From: Myxococcales bacterium
Lineage (GTDB): Bacteria > Myxococcota_A > Polyangia > Polyangiales > Polyangiaceae
Length of the DNA: 64,000 nt
Direction of reading: 5' to 3'
Assembly (NCBI GenBank): GCA_016212965.1
Contig: JACRDA010000346.1
Location: forward strand, 1-64,000
Shown: one piece after another, positions 16,136-24,900 of the stretch
How the letters are laid out: each line of letters begins with the position of its first letter
How positions within the stretch are numbered: position 1 is the stretch's first letter
The notes under the pieces: model-generated
What the model saw: only the letters and a program-made list of their open reading frames with translations
Databases searched by the model: none
What the model was told of the DNA's origin: nothing
Position numbers and translations under genes: made by a program

Positions 16136-19102
16136 ATGTCGGATCACGCTCGCCTCCGGCCTCCGCGGGCGCTCCGCCCGGGCTCGGCCGTCTGCGCCCT
16201 CGCGCTCGCTGCGGGCTGCGTGCCGAGCGCGGCCCATCCCGAGCTCGCCCCTCCGACCGCGGCCGCCGGCGTCCGCGTGTGGCTCGACCCGCCCATCGAC
16301 CCCACTGCGGCGTCCGCCGTGGGCGTGCTCCCGGACGGGCGCACCGCCTTCGTGCTCGGAGGGAACCGCCTGGCCCTCGGCGCCGCCGCGGAGTGGGCGA
16401 GCGCGCGCTTCGCGACGCCGATCGTCGGCGCCACGCCGGTGGCGAGCGGCTGGCTCTTCGCGGCCGCGGACGGCGCCGTCGGGCGGGCGCCGGATTTCCT
16501 CGGTCCGCTCGAGCGCGTCGGCGGCCCGGCCGAGGCCGTCGCGGTCGCGCTCCTCGGCTCCGGACGCGCGGGACTCGTGACCGTCTCGGGCGCCCTCTAC
16601 ACGAGCGACGGCAGCGCCGACTTCGCGCCGGCGCCGCTGCCGCAGGGCGCGCGCGCGACGGGCGGAGCGTTCGCCGACGCGCGGCACGGGGTCGTGCTCG
16701 CCGAGGGCGGCACCGCGTACGCGACGAGCGACGGCGGCGCGAGCTTCGCGCCGTTGCCCCTCGGGCTCGAGGCGGCGTGGCGCGTCGATCTCGCGGGGCG
16801 CGCGCTCGTCGTGACGACGACCGCCGGCGCGCACCTCGTGACGGAGGCCGGAGCGCTCGCGCCCGTGCCGCCGGGCCTCGTGGCCGAGACGGGCGTCTCG
16901 TGGCTTCCGCCCGCGCCCCTGCATCGGGGGCCGGGCCGCGCGTTCTTCCCGCGCGCGCGCGAGCTCGAGGTCGTCGCCTCGCGCTTCGCGCGCTTCCCGG
17001 CGAGCGCCGCGCTCGCCGCCGCGGCACCGGACGGCGTCCTGCCCGACGGCCGCGTGGTGCACTCCGAGCCCGGCGCGCTCTTCGTGCTCGATCCGGTGAC
17101 GGGCACGCACGCGGCCCTGCCGCTCGGGGAGGGCATGCCGGCCGATCGCAGCTGCTCCATCCTCCGCTGGGGCGCGGGGCTCGTCGCCGCGTGCGACGCC
17201 GATCGCGGGTCGGGCGCCGTCTTTCGCGTCGACGGCCCGAGCCCGCCCGCGCGCGTGCCCGGCCTGGCGCCGGGGCCTTTCGTCGCCTTCTCCGACGACG
17301 GCGTGCACGCCGCCTGGCTCGGCGCGTGCGACGGCGTCGAGCAAGAAGGAGCTGCGCGCAAGCTCTGCGCCTACGCGGGCGGCCCGGCGCGCGAGCTCGC
17401 GCTCGACCTCGAGGCCGAGGAGCTCGTCGCCGTGCGCGGCGCGCGCGCCCTCGTGACCGGCACGGCCGACGGCGGCGCAGCGAGCGCGCGCGTCGTGGAT
17501 CTCGAGGGCGGCACCGTCGTGCCGCTGCGGGTCGAGGTCCCCGCCGAGGGCGGCGCCGCGCTCGAGCTCGAGCGCGCGAGCTTCGCCACCGCGGACGTGG
17601 TCACGGCCGTGGTGCGCGCCGGCGCTTCCACCCCCGCGCGCTCCCTCGCGATCGGCAGGCCCGAGGAGCCCCTCGCGCTCCGCGCCCTGCCACCGGGCGC
17701 GCGCGCCGTCGGGCTCGTCGACGCCGAGCGCGGCGTGGCGGCGGGCCGCACCGCGGCCGAGCTGTGGACGACGAGCGACGGCGGCCGGAGCTGGAGCGCC
17801 GCGCCTGCCGCCGTCGACGGCGCGAGCGACGCCGTCCCGCTCGCGCGCGACGGGCGCGCGCCCGAGGTCGCGTGCGACGGCCGCGGTTGCAGCGTGGGTG
17901 ACGTCGTCCACGTCGCCTTCGCGGCGGAGCCCGCCGCGGGCCCGCTCCCGCTCGCGCGCGCGGCGGGCGGTGCGCCGACCCCGACGCCCCCGGACGAGGG
18001 CGAGGTCGACTTCGACGGCGAGCCGGTGTCGCGGAGCGCCGCTGTGCCTGCCTGCGACCTGGCGCGCGCCTCGGATGGGCCCGAGCCCGAGCCGTTGCCG
18101 CCTTCGACCTACCCACCGAGCGCGGCGCGCGAGGCCCGCGTGCTCGAGCTCGGCCGGGGCGGCGTACGAGCGCGGCTCGACATCGTGCCGCGCCCCGACT
18201 GGCGCGCCGAGCTCGTGTGGCGCCCGCTCGGCGCCGTCGAGCCGCTCGCGACCGGTCCGTGGCCCGTCGGTGTCGAGCACCCGGAAGAGGACGTGGTCGG
18301 CGCGTCCGTGGCGAGCTACGCGCTCGTCGGCGCGGAGGCCGAGCAGGCGCTCGTCGCGCGTTGCAGCGGGCAGCGCGGCGACCGGTCCTGCGAGCTCTTG
18401 CGCGGCACGCCGGAGCACGCGCTCACGGTCGTGACCCGCGTCGCGGCGGTCGCGGCCCCGCCGAACACGAGGAGCCCGGTCGTCGCGCTCGGTCTGCCGG
18501 ACGGCGGCGCGCTCCTGCTCGTCGCGAGCCAGCCGAGCGGGCTCGCGGACGGAATCGCGTTGCCGAGCCTCGACCTCGTGCTCCGCGTCCGTGCGGACGG
18601 GTCGCTCGCGGGCCGGCGCGCCTTCGCGTGGACGGAGCGCCCGCGGCGCCACTCCGGCCTTGCGCAGCGCCAGGGCGTCGCCGGCTACGTGGCGACCGCG
18701 CCCGGGGCCCCCGAGCGCCTCGAGTTCTACCCGCTCGCGCGCGAGCTCGGGGCCGGGCCGGAGCCCTTCGCGACGCTCGCGACTCTGCGCGTTCCGCGCT
18801 GCGGCGCGTCGGGCGTCGGTGGCTCGGGCGCGAGCCCCGGTGGCGCGCACGTCTGGCTGCCGGCGAGCGCCACCCGTGTCGGCATCGCGCACGACCTCGG
18901 TGTGCTCGAGGGCATCGCCACGCTCGACCTCTCCGGGACGGGCGCGTGCCTCGCCGCCTTCGACAGCGCGCACGAGCTGCCGACGCCGGGGCTCGGCGCG
19001 CCCGACCCGCGCGCGAACCTGCACCTCGAGGCGCGCGCCGGCGAGCTCGTGGGCAGCGTCGTCGCCGCGGACGGCCGGGCGCGGTTGAGGTGCGGGCCGT
19101 AG
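16136..19102 (+). CDS. Giant lipoprotein, probable beta-propeller
   Basis: 988 residues with a lipoprotein signal (ALALAAGC). The first two thirds contain repeats with ..SDGG.SF or TSDGG.SW (for example YATSDGGASFAPLP and WTTSDGGRSWSAAP), the BNR/sialidase-type Asp-box pattern typical of propellers. A long Pro/Glu linker near residue 620-650 separates a second globular part with several Cys. Cellular location is the envelope or surface; there is no catalytic signature, so a structural or binding role is most likely. It is flanked by a 175-base divergent promoter region to the left. Confidence 0.75.
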   Translation: MSDHARLRPPRALRPGSAVCALALAAGCVPSAAHPELAPPTAAAGVRVWLDPPIDPTAASAVGVLPDGRTAFVLGGNRLALGAAAEWASARFATPIVGATPVASGWLFAAADGAVGRAPDFLGPLERVGGPAEAVAVALLGSGRAGLVTVSGALYTSDGSADFAPAPLPQGARATGGAFADARHGVVLAEGGTAYATSDGGASFAPLPLGLEAAWRVDLAGRALVVTTTAGAHLVTEAGALAPVPPGLVAETGVSWLPPAPLHRGPGRAFFPRARELEVVASRFARFPASAALAAAAPDGVLPDGRVVHSEPGALFVLDPVTGTHAALPLGEGMPADRSCSILRWGAGLVAACDADRGSGAVFRVDGPSPPARVPGLAPGPFVAFSDDGVHAAWLGACDGVEQEGAARKLCAYAGGPARELALDLEAEELVAVRGARALVTGTADGGAASARVVDLEGGTVVPLRVEVPAEGGAALELERASFATADVVTAVVRAGASTPARSLAIGRPEEPLALRALPPGARAVGLVDAERGVAAGRTAAELWTTSDGGRSWSAAPAAVDGASDAVPLARDGRAPEVACDGRGCSVGDVVHVAFAAEPAAGPLPLARAAGGAPTPTPPDEGEVDFDGEPVSRSAAVPACDLARASDGPEPEPLPPSTYPPSAAREARVLELGRGGVRARLDIVPRPDWRAELVWRPLGAVEPLATGPWPVGVEHPEEDVVGASVASYALVGAEAEQALVARCSGQRGDRSCELLRGTPEHALTVVTRVAAVAAPPNTRSPVVALGLPDGGALLLVASQPSGLADGIALPSLDLVLRVRADGSLAGRRAFAWTERPRRHSGLAQRQGVAGYVATAPGAPERLEFYPLARELGAGPEPFATLATLRVPRCGASGVGGSGASPGGAHVWLPASATRVGIAHDLGVLEGIATLDLSGTGACLAAFDSAHELPTPGLGAPDPRANLHLEARAGELVGSVVAADGRARLRCGP

Positions 19103-19196
19103 GGAGTCGACTCCGCGGTCATGCCCCGCGCCGCCCCGCGCTCGTCGCGCCTCCAGCCGCGCCCGACCCGGCGTGCCCCCCGACACCTCCCCCCTT

Positions 19197-20330
19197 TCAG
19201 GGAATGCCGAGCTCGCGGCACAACGCCGCGAAGGGCAGCACGCGCACCCCGTCCACGACGGCGTCGGTCGTGCCGAGGTGCACCTGGTAGAAGCGCCGGA
19301 TCCCCGTGCGCTCTTTGAAGTAGCGCAGCGCCGGGCTCGGACCGCGCTCGGCGCTCTTCACCTCCACGGCTAGCTCTGGCTTGCCGCCCTTCAAGATGAC
19401 GAAGTCGACCTCACGGCCGTCGGTGTCCCGCAGGTAGCGCAGCTCCATGCGGTGACCCTCGGTGTCCTCGAGGAAGTGGCAGAGCTTGAGCATGTGGCAG
19501 GCCACGAGGTTCTCGAAGCGCGGCCCCGCATCGGGGACGGCGGACCAGTCCCAGAGGTAGAGCTTCCGCTCCTTCTTCACGGCCCGGATGCGGGGCGCGC
19601 CGAGCGGCGCGATGCGGAAGCACACGTAGAGGTTCTCGAGAATGCCGAGCCAGCGCTCCGCCGTGGCGTGCGCAACCTCGAGATCCTCCCGCAGGTTCTT
19701 GACCGAAAGCGGCGAGCCAACCCGCGCAGGCAAAGCGTCCACGAGCAGCTCGATGAGCGAGAGCTCGCGCACTCGCTCGAGATCGCGGACGTCGTCGCGC
19801 ACGACGCGGTCGATGCGCTCCCGCTGCCAGCGCCGCCAGTGGGTCGTCTGACCGCGCAAGAGCGGCTCGGGAAAGCCGCCGAACTTCAGCAGCGCGTCGA
19901 GCAAGTCGGCGTGCCCGCCGAGCTCGGGGAGCGAGAAGGGATGCAGGCGATAGGCGTGGTAGCGGCCCTGCAGCGAATCGCCGCCGCGCCGGTAGATGTC
20001 GAGGCGCGCAGAGCCGGTGACGATGAACGACTGCCCGGGCTCCCGTGTGTCGAAGAGCCCCTTCACGAGACCGCGCCAGCGGGCATACTTGTGGATCTCG
20101 TCGAGCACGATGCGCGGCTCGGCCGCGGGCAGTTCGCCCTGCCGAATGCGCGGCCGCGCACGGACGTCGTCCCAGCTCAAGTAGGCCGGGTGGCGCGCGT
20201 CGCGAGCCCCCGCGAGCCGGAGCGCGAGCGTCGTCTTGCCCACCTGCCGCGGACCGCTGATGAACACCATCTTCTCCTCGAGATCGCGCTCGATGGGGTC
20301 GTGCAGGTAGCGCTTCGCGGCTTCGGGCAT
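19197..20330 (-). CDS. AAA ATPase with DUF4143 domain
   Basis: 377 residues from the ATG at 20330 (MPEAAKRYL); upstream in-frame codons are AT-rich promoter sequence. Walker A is FISGPRQVGKTT, Walker B IVLDEIHK, and sensor-1 VTGSARLD. The C-terminal half is DUF4143-like with YLWDWS, FENLVACHMLK, then a PD-(D/E)XK-like strand set (LRYLRDTDGREVDFVI, ELAVEVKSAERG). These stand-alone ATPases are common and of unknown role; the E..D..E.K pattern hints at a nuclease fold. The gene and its promoter have lower GC and more varied codons than the neighbours, suggesting horizontal transfer. Confidence 0.85.
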   Translation of the reverse strand: MPEAAKRYLHDPIERDLEEKMVFISGPRQVGKTTLALRLAGARDARHPAYLSWDDVRARPRIRQGELPAAEPRIVLDEIHKYARWRGLVKGLFDTREPGQSFIVTGSARLDIYRRGGDSLQGRYHAYRLHPFSLPELGGHADLLDALLKFGGFPEPLLRGQTTHWRRWQRERIDRVVRDDVRDLERVRELSLIELLVDALPARVGSPLSVKNLREDLEVAHATAERWLGILENLYVCFRIAPLGAPRIRAVKKERKLYLWDWSAVPDAGPRFENLVACHMLKLCHFLEDTEGHRMELRYLRDTDGREVDFVILKGGKPELAVEVKSAERGPSPALRYFKERTGIRRFYQVHLGTTDAVVDGVRVLPFAALCRELGIP

Positions 20331-20380
20331 GCTGAGTGAATTACAGTTTATGCTACTTCGCTCATGAGTAAAGTTGGCTT
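20331..20380 (-). promoter_or_regulatory. AT-rich promoter of the DUF4143 ATPase
   Basis: On the minus strand TTTACT and TAAACT are spaced by 16 bases and lie about 20 bases before the start codon, a good sigma-70 match. A TACT...AGTA inverted pair around ctcatgag could be an operator. The base composition stands out in this GC-rich window. Confidence 0.45.
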
Positions 20381-20414
20381 CACGAGACTTCGCCAAGCGA
20401 CCGGGTGAGCCGCC

Positions 20415-20461
20415 GCAACACCACGACGGACCCCACCGTGGCGGGGTCGCTTGGTGGTTGC
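20415..20461. terminator. Nested hairpin after the AgmX/PglI lipoprotein gene
   Basis: An inner stem gacccc/ggggtc (20429-20434 with 20443-20448) is enclosed by an imperfect outer stem gcaacaccac/gtggttgc. It lies between the 3' end of the gene at 20595 and the ATPase promoter. No T-run follows, so the role as terminator is a guess. Confidence 0.35.
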
Positions 20462-20594
20462 ACCGGTCGTGACCGCGAACCGCCCCCCGCGCGGCGAGCG
20501 GGCCGCGATGGACGTCGCGTGGGGGATCGGCGCCACGCGGAGCCGCTCGTGACGGCGCTCAGCCCGCCATGAGCGCCCGCAGCAGCGCGCGAGC

Positions 20595-21881
20595 CTAGGC
20601 CGGGCTCCCGGCCACGACGCCGAGGTAGATCCCCGCCTCCTGCCAGACGGCGCCCTCGCTCACGAGGCGCGCGCGCTCCGCCTCGGTCAAGGCGTCGAGC
20701 GCGCCCGGGCGGAACGCGGGCACGAAGTAGATGGTGATCGTCTTGTCGCCGCGGCGCAGCTCGAGGACGGACACCGGGCCGCGCGCGTGGGTCGTCACGT
20801 CGCTCCAGCCCGCGGCGCGAAACGCCTCGGCGAGGTCGCTCGCGGTGACGGACGCGGCAGGCTTGCCGGCGATGCGCGCGCTCGTCGGACCGCCCGGGCT
20901 CGGCGCCGCAGGTGCAGCTGCGCTCGCGGTGCCCGCGGCGGTGGCCGTGCTCGCGGCAGGCGCGGGGCTCGCGGCGGCGGGCGCCGCGTCGCCCGGGCTG
21001 AAGGCGATGGGGTAGCTCACCTTCACGATGCCGCCCTCGGGCGCCGGGAACGCCAGCCCGCCAAGGACGCGCTCGACGCAGCTCGTCACGACCGCGTCCG
21101 GGAGATCGCCTCCGACGGCGACGCCCGACGCCTCGCCGGAGCGCTGGATGGTGAAGCTCACGGCCACGCGCCCCTCGAGCTTCGGGTCCCGCGCGAGGCC
21201 CTGCTCGTAGCACAGGCGCAGCTTGCCGAACTGCTGGCGCACGATGCGCGTCACGACCTCCGGCGGCAGGCGCCCGGACACGCTCGGCGCGCCCATTCGC
21301 ACACGGGGCGGCGTCGCGCGGCCCGTGCCGAGCCGACCGGCGCCCGCACCCCGACCGTAGCCCTGTCCCGTGCCGGCGCCGTGGCCGATGACCCCGACGT
21401 TTCCGAGGCCGATGCCCTCGCCGCGTCCTCCGCCCCCCTCGCCGACGCCCGCGAGGCCGAGCCCCCCGGCCCCGAAGGACTCGCCGATCTGGTCGCCCCA
21501 CATGTTGCCGCGGGCCTCGAGCGGGTCCGTGCCGATGCTGCTGTCGCGACCCCAGGGTGCCGTCGGCGCGTCGGGATCGCCTCCCTTGCCGGCGTTGAGG
21601 AGGCCGATCAGCCCGAATTCCTGAGCATCCCTGAGCGCCGCCTGGCGCGCCAGCTCGCGTGCCGAGGCGTCCGCCGACGCGACCGCACGCGCCGAGGCCG
21701 AGGCGTCCGGCGCCGCCGTCGCGGTGGCGGTCGCGGCCTCGGTCGCGCTCGGGGCCGCGGGGGCCGGCTCGGCCGGCGTGGTCTCGACCGCGGTCGGGCT
21801 CGCGGATGCGTCCTCGTGGCGCTTCGAGCACCCCGCCGCGGCGAGGGCCCCGAGTGCGATGATCCAGCGAGCTCTCATCAT
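20595..21881 (-). CDS. Lipoprotein with AgmX/PglI-type C-terminal domain
   Basis: 428 residues starting MMRARW after GGAGG; lipobox LAAAGC. A long Ala/Ser/Thr-rich and then Gly-rich linker precedes a TonB-C-like domain: GRLPPEVVTRIVRQQFGKLRLCYEQGL, LEGRVAVSFTIQRSGE, VTSCVERVLGGLAFPAPEGG. The family is named from Myxococcus gliding/PglI proteins. Another Ala/Pro linker leads to a C-terminal domain (ASDLAEAFRAAGWSDVTTHA..). These proteins act in the periplasm, probably linking envelope complexes. No partner energiser genes (ExbB/D) are nearby. Confidence 0.82.
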   Translation of the reverse strand: MMRARWIIALGALAAAGCSKRHEDASASPTAVETTPAEPAPAAPSATEAATATATAAPDASASARAVASADASARELARQAALRDAQEFGLIGLLNAGKGGDPDAPTAPWGRDSSIGTDPLEARGNMWGDQIGESFGAGGLGLAGVGEGGGGRGEGIGLGNVGVIGHGAGTGQGYGRGAGAGRLGTGRATPPRVRMGAPSVSGRLPPEVVTRIVRQQFGKLRLCYEQGLARDPKLEGRVAVSFTIQRSGEASGVAVGGDLPDAVVTSCVERVLGGLAFPAPEGGIVKVSYPIAFSPGDAAPAAASPAPAASTATAAGTASAAAPAAPSPGGPTSARIAGKPAASVTASDLAEAFRAAGWSDVTTHARGPVSVLELRRGDKTITIYFVPAFRPGALDALTEAERARLVSEGAVWQEAGIYLGVVAGSPA

Positions 21882-21977
21882 CCCCTCCGACATAGCAGTG
21901 GCGACGGGGCGCCGCCGCTCCCGCTGATACGCGCGCCGCCGTCGGAGCTTCCCTGCGGTCACGGCGCGGCCCGGCCG

Positions 21978-22580
21978 TCAGCCGTAGATCTTCCGGTACG
22001 CCGGACGCTCCTGGATGCGCCGCTGCCAGCCGAGCACGTTCGGGTACGGCGTGAGGTCGATGCCGATCATCGGGGCGACGGCGAGCGAGGCGGCGATGGA
22101 GACGTCGGCGATCGAGTAGTGGTCGACGATCCACTCGCGCCCGCCGAGCTCCTTGTCGAGCGGTCCCACGCAGCGGGCGATCTCGCTGCGGCCGTTCTCG
22201 ACGAGCTTCGGGATGCGGTCGGCCTCGGGCAGGCGGATGGTGTGCGCGAAGACGTGCGCCAGCGCGGGCGACAGGTGCGCCGCGTTCATGAACATCCACT
22301 GCGCGACGCGCGCCCGGGTCTGCGGCGTGGCGCCATCGAGTGCCTTGTGCGGCACCTTCTCGGCGAGGTACCGCAGGATCGCGTTCGACTCCCACAGGGC
22401 GAACTCGCCGTCGACGAGGACGGGCACGCGGCCGGTCGGGTTGAGGCGCAGGTAGTCGGGCTGCTTGTGGGCCGCGCTCATCAGATCGACCGGCACGAGC
22501 TCGTATGCGAGCTCGGCCTCTTCGAGGCCGAGCAGCGCCCGGCGCGTGTTCGGGGACATCGGGAATCCGTGGAGCTTCAT
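21978..22580 (-). CDS. Glutathione S-transferase family protein
   Basis: 200 residues. N-terminal thioredoxin-fold starts MKLHGFPMSPNTRRALL, with the SPNTRRA stretch in the usual Ser/Cys catalytic position and the cis-Pro in GRVPVL followed by LWESNAILRYLAEK, the glutathione gamma-Glu binding element. The C-terminal helices carry WIVDHYSIADVSIA with the conserved N-capping motif. Conjugates glutathione to electrophiles or acts as reductase; substrate unknown. Cytoplasmic. It follows the metallopeptidase lipoprotein on the same strand by 13 bases, so the two may share a transcript. Confidence 0.9.
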   Translation of the reverse strand: MKLHGFPMSPNTRRALLGLEEAELAYELVPVDLMSAAHKQPDYLRLNPTGRVPVLVDGEFALWESNAILRYLAEKVPHKALDGATPQTRARVAQWMFMNAAHLSPALAHVFAHTIRLPEADRIPKLVENGRSEIARCVGPLDKELGGREWIVDHYSIADVSIAASLAVAPMIGIDLTPYPNVLGWQRRIQERPAYRKIYG

Positions 22581-22593
22581 GGTCCGCACCTTC

Positions 22594-24726
22594 TCACAGG
22601 TCGATGGCGTACACGAACGACGTCTTCGGCAGGCGCAGGAGGCGCTCGGTGATGACCTTGCGGAGGTCCGCCCAGGCGCCCTCCTTGTCGACGTACTCGG
22701 CCACGAGCTTCTCGGCGTCGGCCTTGTCGCCGCGCGCCTTGATGCCGAGCACGCGCTTCTCGAGCGCCGCCACGGCCGGGGCGGTCTTGTCGAAGGCGAA
22801 CGCGAAGCAGCCCTTGTCCTTGGCGTTCGCGGCCATCTCGTCGGCGCGCCACACGATGGCACCCGCGTCCATGAGCGCGCCGACCTGGATCGAGGCGAGC
22901 TGGCTGTAGGGCTGCGGCTTGTTCTGCGGGTCGTACATGCCGCGGCTGATGTGGCCGAAGCCCCAGATGATGTCGCGCGCGTACGAGCGCTCGGCCATCT
23001 TCGCGTCGTCGAGCAGGTTCTTGGCGGCGAGCCACTCGACGAAGTAGAGCGCGCTCGTCTGCGCCTTCAGCTCCTCGAGCATGCTGGCGAGCTTGCCGCC
23101 GAAGACCTCGGTGTCCTTCTTGCCGTCGACCTTGTACTCGTGCGACGGCCCGAGGTTGTGGGCAGCCTCGTGGAGCACGGTGCTCATCGTGAGCAGGGCC
23201 GGCTCGAAGCTCACGCTCGGCATCGCGTCCTGACAGAAGAGCGAGCTCGTCTGCTCGACGAAGGCGAGCCGGTTGTCCTCGTCCGTGTAGAGGTTCGTCA
23301 TGGCGACGGTGCGGCCGCGGCCCTCGTTCGCGACGGGGCCCCAGTTGGGCAGGCTCTGCCCGATCGTCGCCCCGAAGGCGCTGCGCGAGTCGCCGGCGTT
23401 GAGCACGATGTCGATGAAGTCCGGCACGTGGAACTTCACCTCGCGCGCCTTGTACGGCGCGCCGGCGAGCTCCCCGAGGGCCTTCTCCATGTCGCCGCGC
23501 AGCGGCGTGAGCTTCTCCTGCCATTTACGCGAGTCCTGGTTGATGCGCGCGAAGCTCACGTGAAAGCCAGCCTTGCGGCTGCAGGGCTCGTGGTAGGTCT
23601 CGTCCGGGCCGATGCGCAGGTACCACTTGGAGTTGTCGACGCTCATCTTGCTCCAGGCCTCGTCGGCGGGCTCCCACTTGTCGTCGAGGAAGGCCTGGGC
23701 GGCGGCCTCGAGGTAGGCCTTGAACGCTGCCTCCCCGGGGCTCGTGATCGCGGCGGCGGCGGCCGCGAGCTCGCGGCTCACCGCCTCCATCTCGGCCTGG
23801 TAGGCCACGTGGTAGGGCACCGGCGCGAGGTCCTTGTCCTTCTCGACCACCGTCACGAACTGGTGCAGGAGCTTTTCCTGGTCCTTGCGCTTGTCGAGCG
23901 CCTCGCAGAACTTCGGGTCCTTCTGCAGGCTCGCCGGGTACAGGCCGGAGACTTTCGGCGGGCGCGACGCCAGCGCGCTGCAGTCCGGGTCGCTCCCGGT
24001 CTTCGGGGCCTCGCACCACGGGCCCTGGTTGCGGAAGAAGAGCATCCGGCTGGCGGTGTCCTCGGCCGGGATCTGGGCGGCGAGGCCGTCGGTGCCGCTC
24101 TGCTTGCCGTAGAGCGCCTCGATGCCGATCGCCGCCCGGAGCACGTGCTCGACGATGGCGCGGTCCTCGGCCGAGGCCGCGCGGAAATCGGAGTAGATCG
24201 CGGCCGGACGCGCCTGCCGGAGCTCGGCCGCGACGGCGAGGCGGCGCTTCTTCTCGGCGGCGTCGGGCGTGTCGAAGCGCGCGTCGCCCGCCGCCTTCGC
24301 CTTCTCGAGCGCGGCGTAGGCGTCGTCGAACGCCGGCGTGAATTTCCCGCCCTCGACCCACTTCGTCGGCTGGCCGATACCCCAGAGGCTCACGACCTCG
24401 TCGGGATCGACGGCACCCGACCCGTTCCGGTCCGCCACCCAGAAGAGCGGCAGCGCGAGCTCGACCGCGAGCTCGTTGAAGTCGGCGCGCGCCAGGGCCG
24501 CGCGCCCGCCCGCGGGCTTGGCGCTGGCGGCGGGCGCGGCGACGACGCTCGCGGCGACCGAGGCCTGCGCCGACACGGGCGGCTTCTCTGCGGTCGCGGC
24601 GGTCGTGCCGAGCGCCGTCGGCCAGGCGCTCTCGGTCTGCTTGCCGTGGGTCTTTCTCGGGGGGTACGGCTCCTCGCAGGCGGTGAGCGGCACGAGCAGG
24701 AGCGGCAAGAGCAGGGCCTTCTTCAT
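22594..24726 (-). CDS. Large lipoprotein metallopeptidase, M49-like
   Basis: 710 residues with lipobox LTAC (Cys17). After an Ala-rich linker there is an EF-hand-like loop, DRNGSGAVDPDE (about residues 97-108). The centre is helical. HEAAHNLGPSHEY begins at His519, a zinc-binding pattern close to the HECCHGIGPH of nudix-linked M49 (dipeptidyl peptidase III-like) proteins; the following EELKAQTSALYFVEWL could supply the third ligand Glu, as EEAKAD does in that group. Predicted to cleave peptides at the cell envelope, with Ca2+ as a possible cofactor. Family assignment rests on the motif alone; canonical M49 has HExxxH, here HExxH. Confidence 0.75.
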   Translation of the reverse strand: MKKALLLPLLLVPLTACEEPYPPRKTHGKQTESAWPTALGTTAATAEKPPVSAQASVAASVVAAPAASAKPAGGRAALARADFNELAVELALPLFWVADRNGSGAVDPDEVVSLWGIGQPTKWVEGGKFTPAFDDAYAALEKAKAAGDARFDTPDAAEKKRRLAVAAELRQARPAAIYSDFRAASAEDRAIVEHVLRAAIGIEALYGKQSGTDGLAAQIPAEDTASRMLFFRNQGPWCEAPKTGSDPDCSALASRPPKVSGLYPASLQKDPKFCEALDKRKDQEKLLHQFVTVVEKDKDLAPVPYHVAYQAEMEAVSRELAAAAAAITSPGEAAFKAYLEAAAQAFLDDKWEPADEAWSKMSVDNSKWYLRIGPDETYHEPCSRKAGFHVSFARINQDSRKWQEKLTPLRGDMEKALGELAGAPYKAREVKFHVPDFIDIVLNAGDSRSAFGATIGQSLPNWGPVANEGRGRTVAMTNLYTDEDNRLAFVEQTSSLFCQDAMPSVSFEPALLTMSTVLHEAAHNLGPSHEYKVDGKKDTEVFGGKLASMLEELKAQTSALYFVEWLAAKNLLDDAKMAERSYARDIIWGFGHISRGMYDPQNKPQPYSQLASIQVGALMDAGAIVWRADEMAANAKDKGCFAFAFDKTAPAVAALEKRVLGIKARGDKADAEKLVAEYVDKEGAWADLRKVITERLLRLPKTSFVYAIDL

Positions 24727-24900
24727 GGCGGAACCTCGGGTTGCTGGCGCGGTCGCGCGCGAGCACGGCACGGCGCGCGCCCCTTTTCGTCGAGGGCGGT
24801 GCGCGCGTAAAGACCTTCCGGGTCCGGTCGCGCTCGCGCGAGCTGACGCAGGGCCACAGGTCGAGTACGCGGGAGCGCGGCTCGTCGCACAGGAGGATGG

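Noticed and set aside
15961-16137. 59-codon N-terminal extension of the PPC-domain protein
   Set aside because: Arg/Ala-rich without structure; the GTG at 15960 with GAGG suits the domain start.
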